Source of the DNA: Platerodrilus igneus
Taxonomy: Eukaryota; Arthropoda; Insecta; Coleoptera; Lycidae
DNA length: 64,000 bases
Assembly (NCBI GenBank): GCA_036346225.1
Contig: JARFIW010000835.1
Location: 310,001 to 374,000 of the forward strand
Reading direction: 5' to 3'
The notes beneath the pieces are model-generated. The model worked only from the letters and a program-made list of their open reading frames with translations. It had not been told where the DNA came from and did not search any database. Shown one piece after another: positions 1 to 10,735 of this stretch. Each line of letters opens with the position of its first letter. Position 1 is the stretch's first letter. The translations under genes and the position numbers were made by a program.

Positions 1-97
1 ACTGCAGTCAAAGGTCGGCGGGCACTGCGAAGAATTAGTAGCGACGACCATCGAGAAGAAGCGTCCACGAGTCGTTCTTCCGAGGGTCGAAGCGGGG

Positions 98-513
98 ATG
101 AAGACGGAAGAACTGGTGCGGTTGATCGTGAACCAGAATCCCCGCTTCGGCGATTTAAAACTAGAAGACCACCTGAGAGAGAAGTTCAGGTTTGGCGGAA
201 AGGGCCCTAGGGATTCCTCCGTCAACGTAGTCTTCGAAGTGACCTTCACATTTAGAAGGCGCATATTAGCTGACGCTATCGACCTCAGGTAGCGAAGAGT
301 ATGGGCCCGGAACCATTTCTCGATGACCCAGTTTTACCGGTGCTACGAATCGATGGAGTGTAGGGAGAAGTTGCGGTGGTGCGGTAACTGTGCCGGGGTC
401 GGGCACGAATTCAAGAATTACCGAAAGGCAGTCCTGTGTGGTTTGTGCAAAGGCAAACGACAGAACTGGCGGTGGCGCAAAGGTCGATACGAGCCACGAC
501 GTCAAGTCGAGTA
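98..513 (+). pseudogene. ORF1 (gag-like) remnant of the R1/LOA LINE
   Basis: Two pieces in different frames remain. The first (98-292) ends in a beta-rich stretch (VVFEVTFTF) that in such ORF1 proteins precedes the zinc knuckles. The second (323-513) has a CGNCAGVGHEF motif followed by CGLC. This resembles a CCHC knuckle C-x2-C-x4-H-x4-C whose last Cys is replaced by Tyr. ORF1 proteins of this kind coat the element RNA in a ribonucleoprotein. At least one frameshift separates the halves, and the N-terminal half of a normal ORF1 lies off the window or is lost. Assignment rests on the knuckle and on its position ahead of the endonuclease. Confidence 0.6.
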
Positions 514-564
514 GATGCCCCACGATGTTACGGTTGAAGAACGCAATCACACAGAACATCGATT

Positions 565-1184
565 ATGGACCGTGAAGAAAAAGAAAGATTTAAAAGAAGC
601 AAGAAAATTAAATTCGCGCAACTAAATCTTGGGAAAGGCAAAGGAGCAAATAACTTCGGAAAGTTATTATGCGAAGAAAATATCGACATCGGGCTTCTTA
701 TACACGAACCGCACCTGTATAGCCAACAAAAAACAGGTTTTGGGAGGGGGGGGGTTACCGTCTTAAACGCGAATAGCGAACGACCGCGCATCGGTATAAT
801 AATAAATAATGGGACGTGCGGCAGGATAATATTAAACAATTTGTCCAACGAGTTTATAACCCCCGCGGAAATAAAAACAGGTACAAACACGTCGCAGGTA
901 TTAAGCGCGTACCTTCCACCCGTCGACTCCCGGCGGGAAAATCCTCAAACCGAGGGCTTAATAAATCACATCGAAGACATTTCCGCCAAATTGGAAGGAA
1001 TAAAAAACTAATAATTGGGGGAGACTTTAATGCTAAGTCACCGTTATGGGGTAGTCCTATAGAAGACGATAGAGGTTTACAGCTTGCTGATCATTTAACG
1101 GAATGGGATCTTAGTGTGATAAACACTAATGATTCACCTACGTTTGAGGGGCATAGAAGCTACATATCGCGTAATAAGGGGTAA
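565..1184 (+). pseudogene. AP-type endonuclease domain of the R1/LOA LINE
   Basis: This piece opens at an ATG at 565 and begins the endonuclease with QLNLGKGKGA. It continues with a LLIHEPHLY block (the normal metal-binding Gln-Glu is His-Glu here) and SAYLPPV. The frame breaks near 1010, and the next frame carries IIGGDFNAKSPLWGS, the catalytic GDFNA loop of the exonuclease-III/APE fold. The enzyme nicks target DNA to prime reverse transcription. A run of nine G near 748-756 and the frame change at about 1005 are visible lesions. After RSYIS at about 1170 the C-terminal part of the domain is missing and the RT linker follows within 200 bp, so the endonuclease is also internally deleted. Confidence 0.8.
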
Positions 1185-1371
1185 ACAACAGAAAGTCGCG
1201 TTTGGCAACATAAAAAAGACAAATGGCGAATATACGGATGGTTTTAAACCACGGCGGAATATTTATTAGAGAAATTCTTTTCTTCAGATAATCACGAGGA
1301 GGATAAGGGGTCGCACGATTTAGTACGTCGGGAAGCTACAGAAGCGCAAGGAACAGGTGCTGATAAGGCAA

Positions 1372-2731
1372 TCCTAGTTCACGAGGTCGTCAGGGCTCTT
1401 AGGAGGATGAACCCTAAGAAGGCACCGAGGCATGATGGAATCACTCTGAGGGCGTGCCTGTTAGCTCCGTGTGTCTTTGCCGAGTTGTTTAGTCTTTGTC
1501 TAGAAAGGTACATCTTTCCGCGTTGCTAGAAGGTCCAGAACGTGAAATTCATACCTAAACCTAAAAAGGCGGATGCGTCAGGCCCGGGCAGCTATCGTCC
1601 AATTAGCTTGCTATCGGTGCTAGGGAAAGTTTTGGATCGCGTTATGACTACCCTAGTTGATCACTTAGTGCATGACAGCGGCGGTTTTAATAACCGACAG
1701 TTCGGTTTTATGGAGGGAAAATCGACTATCGTTTCAGTAGAGTTCGTTGTCGGGAAAATTAAAACGGCAAGAGATGCTAAAGAGCACTGTGTTGTTGTTG
1801 CTTTGGACATTTCAGGAGCATTTGATGATGCTTGGTGGCCATTGATAGTTTACGATTTAGAAAATAGGGGTTGTCCGCGAAACTTGATGTCTTTGGTCAA
1901 GAGTTATTTCTCGGGGCGATTGGCACAGGTTGAAATTCCGGGTGAAGTTTTGTCGCGCAGGTGGAAAGGGGATGTCCACAGGGGTCATGCTCTGGTCCCA
2001 TATTTTGGAAGTTGTATGAGAGCATCTTTAGGGTCAAGTTGCTAATAGGATGCTCAATCGTTGAGTTTGTGGATGATACGCTTTTTTGTCAGATCGCGAT
2101 TGTTAATGGATATGAGCATAAAATCGAACGAGGCGCTTAATAAACTACACGAATGGTCGCAGGCGGTAAAATTAAAATTTAACACAGCGAAATCAGAGGC
2201 GCCATATTTCGGAAAGAAACCGGGACAGCGACCCCCTAGGTTAGAGCTAGTAGGGGAGAAAACACCGTTTAAGGAAGCAATTACGTACCTCGGGGTAAAG
2301 ATTGACAATAAGTTAAATTGGAAAGCTTACGTGCAGTACGTTAAAAGCAAAATCAGCGAAATATCAAACAAAATGATGGCGGTGACGAAAATAAACTGGG
2401 GTCTCAGGGGGGCGAATTGCTGAGGACGATTTATGCCGGAGCAATTGAGCCGGCAAAGCTGTACGCAGCTTCTCTATGGGCGGATGGTTGTATAGTCCGG
2501 GAGATGCGTCAATTGATGAGCATGCAACGCATAACTGCGCTTAAGGCGGCGAGGGCATACAGGACCAGCTCTACGGAGGCGGTCCTAGTGATCAGTAGTA
2601 CTCTTCCTATTGAATATGTCGTTAGGGAAATTAGAAATAGGAGATTAATAAATATAGGGAAAGGGCGCAAAATTATCGAAGATATTAATCTTGGTAATAG
2701 GGAGGTAGAGAGAAAGATCGTTGTATCATAG
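1372..2731 (+). pseudogene. Reverse transcriptase domain of the R1/LOA LINE
   Basis: Several frames together give RT landmarks in order: PKPKKADASGPGSYRPISLL (near 1555), QFGFMEGKST (near 1700), ALDISGAFDDAWW (motif A with its catalytic Asp, near 1800), a damaged motif B (near 1975-2010) and VEFVDDTLF (near 2060-2085). The last is the catalytic box, with FVDD where YADD is usual. The thumb follows at about 2100-2400 (LGVKIDNKLNWK) and then a connection region at 2417-2731. Frame changes occur near 2045 and 2415. The aspartates can still be seen, but the chain cannot be made in one piece. Confidence 0.82.
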
Positions 2732-2785
2732 TTGGAGCACCCGGCCAATATTAGAGGAATCGAGTTTGTCGAAGGTGATGGAGAC

Positions 2786-3592
2786 ATGACGAGTATCAGA
2801 ATTTACACGGACGGTTAACGTATGGATGACGGACAAGCAGGCGCGGTGTTTGTCGTGTTTAAACAGGAAAGGGAGGTGTTTCGGTTTCAAACCAAACTCG
2901 CAAACTGGTGCACTATCTTCCAATGCGACTTGGTGGCCATACGAGAGGCTATCGATTACGTAATAAACCATACGAACAGAGACGAATATTATATAATCAG
3001 TGATAGTAAATCGGCACTGACGGCTATAACAAACATGAATACCTCGACAGGCCTCCAAGTAGAAGTCTGGAGGATAGCGCATACGGCGCTCGAGTTTCGG
3101 CATTTAAAGTTCTGTTGGGTTAAGTCGCACGATGGTAACGTAGGAAACGATAGGGCTGATGAAATAGTTAAAGAGGCTGCGACGGGCGACTTTCGAATAT
3201 CACATTCGTCGATACCGGGGTCTATAATTAAAAGAAAGCTGCGCAAAAAATCAATCCGACAATAGAAAGAGAGGTGGAACAACGCTGCCACGAGCAGGTT
3301 GACCCACAAATTCATACCGAGCATAGAAGCTAGAGGTAAGATCGAAGTGAAACTGGATCATAAAATGGTGCAACTGATAACAGGGCACGGCGCCCTGAAA
3401 GCGTATTTACAAAGGTTCGGTTTAACCGACAACGACCGTTGCGATTGCGGTGAGGGCGCAGAAAGCGCAGAGCACGTGCTCTTCGACTGCCCACTCCAGG
3501 AGACAAATCGAGGGATAGCTGATATGAAATTAGCTATCGCTGGACTAGCATGGCCAAAGAGCCTAGAGGAAGTCAGGGAAGTGGCTAACTAG
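2786..3592 (+). pseudogene. RNase H and C-terminal region of the R1/LOA LINE
   Basis: RNase H starts with RIYTDG near 2795, the first catalytic Asp, and is cut directly afterwards by a TAA. The open frame at 2822-3265 then gives CDLVAIREA (Asp where Glu is usual), ISDSKSAL (third acidic residue) and SHDGNVGNDRADE, the C-terminal active-site loop. A stop near 3265 is followed in another frame (3299-3592) by a TGHGALKAYLQRFGL block and a CDCG...H...DCP motif typical of the end of R1/LOA ORF2. This RNase H would remove the RNA strand after first-strand synthesis. The coding remnant ends at 3592 and the 3' UTR runs on to about 3670. Confidence 0.82.
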
Positions 3593-3670
3593 AAGGCGTT
3601 CTGGACAGTTTTCAAAAAATTTTCGGTAAGGGTCGCGAGATTAGACGGTGGTAACCGCGCGTAAATAGTA

Positions 3671-4440
3671 GGAAATAGGGGAGGATTAAAAATTTTTGAT
3701 TTTGACTTGGCATGAGAAGCGGACATGAGCATGATATTACCAAAACCTGTATAAAATTTAAAAAAAAATTACAAGCAAAAGCAACAATCAATAACCAAAA
3801 TCTAATATGCAGGACAAACCCCACACCACTAAAACAATCACTGTCCCACCTTATACTCACGGAAAAATCGGAATCGGGAATAAACTAAAACAAATAAATC
3901 ACAACAAAATAAATCAGTAAACCCTAATTTACTTAAATCAGCAAATAAATAAAGAAAATAAAATAGAGTGAAACCGCGCATTCCCCAGGACTTTAAAGTG
4001 ATAGTGATTGTGATCCCCTCTATAACGTTTAGTGCATACCCGCCAGAACTTTAACAATGTATCTCCCCTTAGCAGTAAGATACCAATAGACGTAAGAACA
4101 CGACCAGATCTTCGGATGCTTGGGAAATTTATATACGATGTAGGATTAAAATTGTGGCGGCAGTACTCGCATAAGCATTGACTTGTATTAATAAGGAGAT
4201 TTTGAAATAATCTAACGAGCATGTTTTGTGCGTAATGGCGCTACCCATCTTAATGCTTATGCGAGTGCAACTGATAATTTGGGCGATGTTTTTGCTAATT
4301 TATGCACTGTTGCATGCTTTTGCTTATATTGATATTTATTAATTTATTTATATATTTATTTTGTTTATTTATATACTTTGTTAGATTTTTATTTAGTATT
4401 GATTAGCTTGAAGTTAGATTAAATTTGGAGCACGTTTATT
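3671..4440. other. No gene seen; AT-rich spacer
   Basis: This stretch has many stops in all frames and no protein motif, terminal repeat or tandem repeat that I can recognise. It is an abrupt drop in GC after the R1/LOA element, so it is probably older flanking DNA. Confidence 0.5.
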
Positions 4441-4449
4441 TTTCGCGTT

Positions 4450-4495
4450 TAAACCCAATGTAGTACCTTCGGGTAGAGCATTGGGGACGTGGCCA
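4450..4495 (+). repeat. 3'-tail fragment of the tRNA-derived SINE
   Basis: CCAATGTAGTACCTTCGGG followed by GAGCATTGG is the same inverted-repeat tail that ends the SINE copies at 8206-8511 and 15322-15625. Only the tail is present. Confidence 0.6.
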
Positions 4496-4559
4496 CAAGC
4501 ATAGTGGTCCTTAATTACATTATAATGTTGTCTTTAAACATAGTAGTTGCTATTTCTTG

Positions 4560-5240
4560 TTAAATGTAGCACGACTTTGTGCTAATCTTTGTTTTATATC
4601 TTTTGCGCTCTTGTAAGTTCTCGCTACCTACTTTTGTTCTAGTTTTTAATTTATTTTTCCCTCTTTTGCATACTAGAACTTTAGTTTTATTTTTGTTAAT
4701 TTTCATGCCGTATCTCTCTGCTAGAACTATTCCCATTTCATCAGGAGCTGTTTCTAACTCTTCCTTGCTAAATACTAATACCACTATAGCATCTGCAAAT
4801 CTAAGCATATCTTTGGTCCCTGCATAATAATTCCAAATGTCTTGCTGCATTTGACAGTATTCATTGTCTCTTAGATGTACAAGTTAAAAATTAATGGGGA
4901 TAGGGCACATCCCTGACCCACCCCTTTCCTAATATTTACTTCTCTAAGTTCTTGCTCTAATTCTATTACAGCTGTTTACTCGTTATATAAGCTAAACCGT
5001 CTATTTCGAACATTTTTTTCCATTTTACATTGCCGAATGCTTTTTTCAGATCTATAAACTTTTCTATTGTCTTCTCTATTATCACCCTCAAAACTAAAAT
5101 AGCCTCCCGTGTTCCTCTGTTTCGCCTAAACTCAAATTGATCTTCTCGTAGTATTTCTTAAGCTCGTTCTTCCAGCCGTCTTTGTACAATTCTAGTTAAT
5201 ATTTTTGACACGTGTGCTGTCAAATTTATCGTTCGAAAAT
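4560..5240 (-). pseudogene. RTE reverse transcriptase remnant, copy A
   Basis: Minus-strand pieces of RT fingers and palm lie at about 5240-4860, and the catalytic box region lies at 4850-4560. The box reads LRFADAIVVL, where sister copies read RFADDI, so the second catalytic aspartate is replaced by alanine. This is an independent inactivation besides the frame breaks. Downstream GMKINKNKTKVLVC matches copies B, C and F. The chain ends where the copy is truncated. Confidence 0.75.
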
Positions 5241-5954
5241 TTTCACATCTACTTGCGCCTCTCTTTTATGGTATAGTGGCCATGATACTTTCTCTACATT
5301 TTCTATAATAACGTTTCCTCCCACATCCCTTGTATTTTTGCTATGGAGTTTTATATCCCTAAAATTCATTTTAATTAGTTTGTATGCTTCGTCTGTCATC
5401 TTAGTTTGTACCTCTTTGCACTTTTAATCGATCCATTATTCTTTCACTTTCCTGCATTTGCGAATAATTTCCCATTTTATGGCTTTGTCTCTGTTTTCCT
5501 GTTTCGTCTGATTCATTTTTGTATTTTTGTATTTCTTCTATTAGATTCAGGATATTCTTTGTTATCTATGGCTTCTTATTTTAGTTTTGTGTATACCCCA
5601 GAATATCTCTGGCTGCCATGTCTAAGCTGGATTTAATGTTATTTCATTCTGTTTCTACTTCCTTAGTATAAGAAATTTTTTCGATATCTTTCAGCAATTC
5701 GTTTGACTTATTATCAAATCTTTCATGGATATTATCTTTTAGTTTCTCTAAGTTAAAGTGCTTTTTTCCGTTTCTTTTTCCAAATTTTTTTATTTAAAAG
5801 CGGCCTTCATAATTACGATTTGTGATCAGTGTCTATATCTGCTTCTGGGAAGCTTCTACCGTATTTTACTTGATTCCTAAACCGTTGTCTAACAAGAATC
5901 TAATATAATTGATATCTTCCTAAATCTCCTGACATCTTCCAGGTGTATCGTTTT

Positions 5955-6520
5955 CTAGCATGATGTTAAAATAATGTTTGTGATGGTTAAATTGTTGTAG
6001 TCGCAAAATTCTACCGTTCTATTTCCCCTGTCGTTTCTCATGCCTAAACCAAATAGATCTACTACCGCTCCTTCCCTAGCCTCACCTACCACTGCATTAA
6101 AATCCCCAGTAATTATTAAATTTTCATGCCCTTTTACATATCTTAATATATCTTCGAGTTCTTTGTAGATCACTTCTACCTCTTCGGCACTTTAGCAAGA
6201 GGTGGGCATGTATACTTGTATTATTACTGTTTTTACTGGTTTAGATTCTAATCTAATCATGAGTACTCCTTAGTTCTTTTCTAAGTAGTTTTCTACACAG
6301 TACCCTAAGTTTTTTCGAATAACTATCCACACACCAGAATTTATTTCCTCTGATCCTGTATGAATTATCCTAGGGTCTCCACTCCAAAAATTCCCTGCTT
6401 TTGGCCAGCGAACTTTGCTGATCCCTACTATGTCTAGTGCTAATCCATCCATGTGAATTTTCAAGTTTTCTAACTTACCTACTTGCTTCATACTTCTGAT
6501 ATTCTACACTACACTCCGAC
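5955..6520 (-). pseudogene. RTE endonuclease, copy A
   Basis: The N-terminal block QVGKLENLKIHMDGLALDIV and the GISKVRWP box (6491-6270) are followed, after a frame break, by LIITGDFNAVVGEA and FGLGMRNDRGNRTVEFCD (6173-5955). GDFNA is the catalytic loop of the APE fold and the Glu/Asp positions around it are kept. The domain would nick DNA for target-primed reverse transcription. It is broken near 6265 and 6180. Its C-terminal third (IDYI...DH block) is only faintly readable around 5800-5950. Confidence 0.75.
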
Positions 6521-6930
6521 CCGCAAAATTTCCCTTGCTCTTTCTTTAAACGTTCCGATCACATCTTCTGAAGTATTTTCCTCTTGGAGATTCTAATGAG
6601 AGACTATTTTAATTACGGAATCTTTTACCCAGAGGATGCCATCATATTAGTTACAATTTAAGTTCTTGGAAGGTAATGCGGTGGTTTCCCGTTGCCTTCC
6701 ACATGGCGGTAGTGTGTCTTAGACTGCCATACCGACCCCTATGGTCTCTGCCAATTTAAGTACCGAAAGAGCTGCTGCCCTCTTTCGGGGACCTGTCTTA
6801 GTTCAGTTCCTCACTAAAGACCCTTCTACTTCGACTGAACCTGTAGTTTGGCTTTTTAGGTCAGTGGAACGCGGAAGCCATTCCAGCCATTCTAGTAATC
6901 TAGAATTTTTTTAAGTTGCAGGTCCATACG

Positions 6931-7286
6931 GAATAAAATAAACGTTTGTTGCACATAAATTAATGTAAATATATAAATTCGCGTATCCGATATAAATGTG
7001 TTAGTTAAATAAATTACCAAGAAGATTAGAGCTATAATAGTGTTTAATTCCTAGTATTTAGAAGATTAAAATAGTACCAACAGATAGTAATTAAGCTAGT
7101 GTGAAACAAGACTCTGTAAATAATACTTGTCATTGCGAAGAATAATTATTGGAATCGTATTTATTAGAAATAAAGTACAAGATAGTTCGTTACGCTGGTG
7201 TTAAGTATATTGAATAGTGTAATTCTTTCCCTTTTTAAAGACTGCAAGTTAGGCATGAAGAAAAATTCTGTAAAACCATAGGAAAG
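6931..7286. other. No gene seen; spacer between RTE copies A and B
   Basis: About 350 bp of AT-rich DNA with no recognisable coding or repeat structure. It separates the 5' end of copy A from the 3' end of copy B. Confidence 0.5.
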
Positions 7287-7399
7287 TTTCACATCATCAT
7301 CATCATTAGGTCTTCAGTCGTAGAACTGGTTGGATGCTTACCCTCATTTTTTTCTAGTCTGAACCAACCTATATATTTCGCTGCAATTTGCTCAGTCTG

Positions 7400-7790
7400 C
7401 ATCTATCCCTATCTGTGTGCGAAAGTCTGATCTCGGTTTACCCCTTCCTATCTTTTCCTATCTCTCTGCTTGTAATATATTCCCTACTATTCCCCAGAAA
7501 TGCCTTAGAACGTATCCTGTCCTTCTATTTCTCCTATTTTTTCATTTTCCACAAATATTTTTATTCATCTACTATTTCTACAAGCAATTTGTTATTAACT
7601 TTGTCTGTCCATGCTACCATCCTCATACATCTGAAGCACAACTTTCCAGAAAGTTTCTATTTTTTCTGTCTGCTTTTCCTATTGCCCCTATTTCATAGAT
7701 CTACTTTGCTGTGCTCGACATTATGCTTTGAACACTTTTATTCTTATATCTATGTTCATTGTCTTTGAACATAGCTGCTGTTTTCTCTTT
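7400..7790 (-). repeat. Second, older copy of the ORF C-terminus inside the 3' region of RTE copy B
   Basis: Read on the minus strand this matches, with many changes, the C-terminal coding segment found at about 8790-9200 in the same element (kinase-like WSTA-Y-CE region and RMM..WTD region). It lies downstream of the two 3' UTR modules and just before the terminal repeat. Copies C and F have the same segment in the same place. Confidence 0.65.
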
Positions 7791-8795
7791 TTTGATGCAA
7801 TTCGGTCACCTTATATAGTTTTACAGTTTATACCTTATTTCCCTGATATTCAGTGGTGTGTGAAGGGGGATAAGCAGCCTTCGGCTGCCAAGTTCCCCCA
7901 GCACTTGAACCTTTGTCGAATTAATAGTTATTCTAATTTATCCTTTTGCACAATCAACATTAGTTGAAAATATTTCACAACCAACACCTGTAGTTATAAT
8001 GATCATCACATTTAAGAGCACTTATTTTTCGTCATTGAGTTTTACGTTTTAAAACTGGTTGGACTTGTACCTCAGCTTATTTATGTTCTGAGCTAGCCTA
8101 CCCAGTCCCCTGCAATTCTCACAACAGCCTATATACAGCTCGATTTCCTACTATTGTTTTCTAATTACATGCCCTATTTTACCGAGATTCAGTGGTATGT
8201 GAAGGGGGAGGCGTCGCCGTGGATCAATGTAGTAAGCGTAAGACTACGGATCCCTAGGTCCTGGGTTCAAATCCCAACACGGCCAACTGCTTGCAAAATG
8301 GCAGGTGAGCATTTTTCACAAAAATTACGCCCTCGTTCGGATGAGAGGTTAAATGGAGGTCCCGTGTGTGAGTGTTGTCAGGCACGTTAAAGATCCCTAC
8401 CTTGCCTGCAACGGCAAGGGTTCGGCAAAATTCTAAATTTCCAGGCAACAAAAAACTCTCCTCCTGGCCAATGTAGAACCTTCAGGTTGAGCATTGGAAA
8501 TGTAAATGAACGGTATGTGAAGGTGGTTAAGCAACCTGTGGCTGCCAAAGATCTCTCAACACTTAGACATTTGCCGTATTAATAGTTTTCCAGTAAATCA
8601 TTTCGCACAATTAACATTAGTTGAGAGTATTGCAAAACCAATATCTGTAGTTATTTATAATAATCACCATGTTTAAGTACAGTTATTATTTTTGTTATTA
8701 GTTTTTTTATCTTGCGACTGGTTGGAAGCGTACCTCCATTGATTTCTATTCTGAGCTAGCCTACACATTTCCCTAAAACTTTCACAGCCTACATC
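7791..8795 (-). repeat. Two diverged direct modules in the 3' UTR of RTE copy B
   Basis: Two units of roughly 340 bp (about 7791-8140, and 8141-8795 with the SINE removed) share the order: TATTGTTTTC-type start, CAGTGG, GCAGCCT..GGCTGCC, ACATTTGCCGAATTAATAG, ATAATCATCA, CTGGTTGG, and ATTCTGAGCTAGCCTAC. The SINE sits inside the second unit. The same pair is seen in copies C and F. Confidence 0.7.
8206..8511 (+). repeat. tRNA-derived SINE, full-length copy with 12-bp target duplication
   Basis: The head (about 8206-8282) looks like a tRNA gene. It has a B box GGTTCAAATCC at about 8264 and a GTGGATCAATGTAGTAAGCG region in the A-box position. A conserved body follows (CCTCGTTCGGATGAGAGGTT; GTTAAAGATCCCTACC) and then an inverted-repeat tail (CCAATGTAG...GAGCATTGG). 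GGTATGTGAAGG at 8194-8205 is repeated exactly at 8512-8523, which marks the insertion. An internal pol III promoter would drive transcription, and an RT supplied by a LINE would copy it. Other copies are at 15322-15625, 17695-17955 and 25577-25826. Confidence 0.88.
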
Positions 8796-9681
8796 TATGT
8801 GCAGTAGTCTAACCTAGGGGTACCTCTACTTCTCTTTTTTCCTATCTCTGCTTCTAATATATTCCGCACTATTTCCTCATGTCTTAGTATGTGGCTCATC
8901 ATCCTATCTCTTCTATTTTTTATTGTTTTCCACATACTTTTTTCTTCTCCTACCATTTCTAGTACCTCTTTGTTCTTAACTTCGTCTGTCCATGATGTCT
9001 TCATCATACGTCTGTAGCACCACATTTCAAAGGCTTCTATCTTTTTCTTATCTGTCTCCTACTGTCCAGTCTTCACAGCCATACAGTGCTGTGCTCCACA
9101 CATATGTTTTAAGCAATCTTTTCCTTGTTTCTATGTTTGTGGTCTTTGAGCACAGTAGTTGCTTTTTCCTATTAAATGTAGCACGACCTTGTGTTAATGT
9201 TTGTTTTATATCTTTTGTGCTTTTCCCATCTTGCGTTATTTGACTTCCTAGGTAGCAGAAATCCTTAGCCTCTTGTAAGTTCTCGTTACCTATTTGTATT
9301 CTTGTTTTCGATTTATTCCCCCCCCCCTCCTCCTTACGTACTAGAAATTTAGTTTTATTTTTGTTAATTTCCATACCATATCGCTCCGATAAAACTGTTT
9401 CCATTTCATTACGAGTAGCTTTTAAGTCTTCTTTGCTAGATGCTAATACCGCTATATCATCTGCAAATCTAAGCATATCAATCTCTTGTCCCTGTATATT
9501 AATTCCAAATGTCTTCCTGCATTTGACAGTATTTATTGGCTCTTATATGTACAAGTTAAGGCACATCCCGGTCTCACCCTTTTCCTAATATTTACTTCTC
9601 TACTTTCTTGCTCTAATTCTATTACCACCGTTTGCTCTTTTTTTCATTTTACATTGTCGAATGCTTTTTCCAGATCTACAA

Positions 9682-9730
<49 letters not shown>

Positions 9731-10640
9731 GCTTTTCCTCTTCTTTATTGTTTTTTCCATTATCACCATCAGAGCTAAAATAGCCTCCCGTGTTCCCCTG
9801 TTGCGCCTAAACCCAAATTGATCTTCTTCCACTATTTCTTCAGCTCGTTTTTTCATTCGTCTTTGTACAATTCTACTTAATATTTTTGAAACGTATGCTG
9901 TCAACTTAGTGTTCGAAAATTTTCACATCTATCCGCACTTCTTTTTTTTGTATAGTTACTATGATGTAACGTTTGAAATCTTTGGGTATCTCGTCTGTCT
10001 CATACATATAGCTTACAAGTCGGAAGAGACGTTCTGTTACTGCTTGTCCAACGGTTTTTAGAGTTTCTGCTTGCATCTTACCTGTACCTGGCGCTTTACC
10101 ATTTTTCAAATCCTTTAATGCTGATTAGGATATCCCAGGTCATCATTTTCAATGTTTGATTTCTGTTCTAATGCTGGTAGTTTCTCTCCTGAATATAAAT
10201 CCCTATATATTCCTGCCATCTAGCTACTTTCTCTACATTCTCTATAATGACTTTTCCTTCCGCGTCCCTTATATTTTTGCTATACGGTTTTATATCCCTA
10301 ACATTCATTCTAATTAATTTGTATGCTTTCTCTGTCTTTCCTATTTCCATCTTAGTTTGTACTCTTTGCACTTTTCATCAATCCATTGTTCTTTAGCTCT
10401 CTTGCATTTGCGAATAATTTCCTATTTTATGGCTGTGTATCTCTCTTTTCCTGTTTCGTCTGATCTATTTTTGTATTTTCATCTTTCTTTGTTATCCATG
10501 GTTTCTTATGTTCTTTTTGTGTATACCCCAGAATACCTTTGGCGGCCATATCTAGGCTGGATTTAATGTTATTCCATTCTGTTTCTACTTCGTTAGTATC
10601 AGAAATTTTCTCGATATCTTTTAGCAATTTATTTGACCAT
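8795..10640 (-). pseudogene. RTE reverse transcriptase and C-terminus, copy B
   Basis: Minus-strand pieces in order are: linker (10627-10168), fingers with LKNGKAPGTGK-like block (10109-9906), palm with FVDLEKAFDNV (9904-9644), the catalytic RFADDIAVLAS box (about 9470), and a C-terminal domain with KTTNIETRKRLLKTYVWSTA and EMWCYRRMMKTSWTD (9476-8795). The motif A region carries an in-frame (TA)n expansion. About 80 bp between motifs A and B are missing (near 9640). FADD is intact here, unlike copy A, but stops separate the pieces. The protein would act in the ribonucleoprotein during target-primed reverse transcription. Confidence 0.82.
9686..9729. repeat. (AT)n microsatellite inside the RTE coding region
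   Basis: About 44 bp of alternating AT. On the minus strand it encodes a run of Tyr-Ile, expanded from the SVYIGF codons seen unexpanded in copy C (21840-21850). Confidence 0.95.
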
Positions 10641-10720
10641 TTTTCGAATCTTGCATGTATATTTTTATCTATTAACTTCTCAAATTCAAAGTGCCTTGTT
10701 ACGTTTTTTTTTCGTGGCAG

Positions 10721-10735
10721 CCACGTTGGGCGCCA
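10721..10735 (-). other. Primer-binding site, tRNA-Lys type
   Basis: On the minus strand this reads TGGCGCCCAACGTGG, complementary to the 3' end (with CCA) of insect tRNA-Lys(CUU) as I know it. It lies 4 nt inside the LTR end, as expected for priming minus-strand DNA. The match stops after 15 nt. Confidence 0.7.

Larger units (their letters stand above)
1..3670 (+). mobile_element. Decayed R1/LOA-group non-LTR retrotransposon (LINE)
   Basis: Consecutive remnants of a two-ORF LINE lie in the expected order: gag-like zinc knuckle (about 320-480), AP endonuclease (565-1184), reverse transcriptase (about 1370-2730), RNase H (2786-3200) and a C-terminal Cys/His region (3300-3592). The element would copy its RNA into DNA at a nicked genomic site. 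An RNase H domain plus a C-terminal block with a TGHG motif and CDCG...H...C pattern points to the R1/LOA/I group rather than jockey or RTE. GC content is clearly higher than in the following DNA. Frameshifts and stops occur in every domain, so it is dead. The 5' end lies outside the window or at its edge, and no target duplication can be seen. Confidence 0.85.
4525..6930 (-). mobile_element. RTE-clade LINE, copy A (3'-truncated)
   Basis: Read on the minus strand this runs from a 5' UTR (about 6930-6520) through endonuclease (6520-5955), linker and RT to part of the C-terminus, where it stops at about 4525. It is the same family as copies B, C, D, E, F and G. The clade call rests on endonuclease blocks NVRSxKQVGKLENLKI and FGLGxRNDRGNR and on the RFADD RT box, which resemble RTE/BovB-type ORF2. 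The family 3' UTR and (GAT)n-like end are absent. Multiple stops and frameshifts make it inactive. Confidence 0.85.

Noticed and set aside
7388..7967. Plus-strand hydrophobic open frames resembling membrane proteins
   Set aside because: They are the complement of the decayed RTE C-terminal segment. T-rich antisense sequence gives Phe/Leu-rich frames. The same applies to the plus-strand frames at 5212-5636, 9486-9821, 18524-19127 (minus) and 21503-22663.
8206..8282. A functional tRNA gene
   Set aside because: It is the head of a repeated SINE with body, tail and target duplications, and it recurs at 15322-15625 with the same extra sequence.
8194..8523. Sequence-specific SINE targeting, because the duplications GGTATGTGAAGG and GATATGGAAGACA look alike
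   Set aside because: The two SINEs lie in opposite orientations, so relative to the SINE the targets are not similar.
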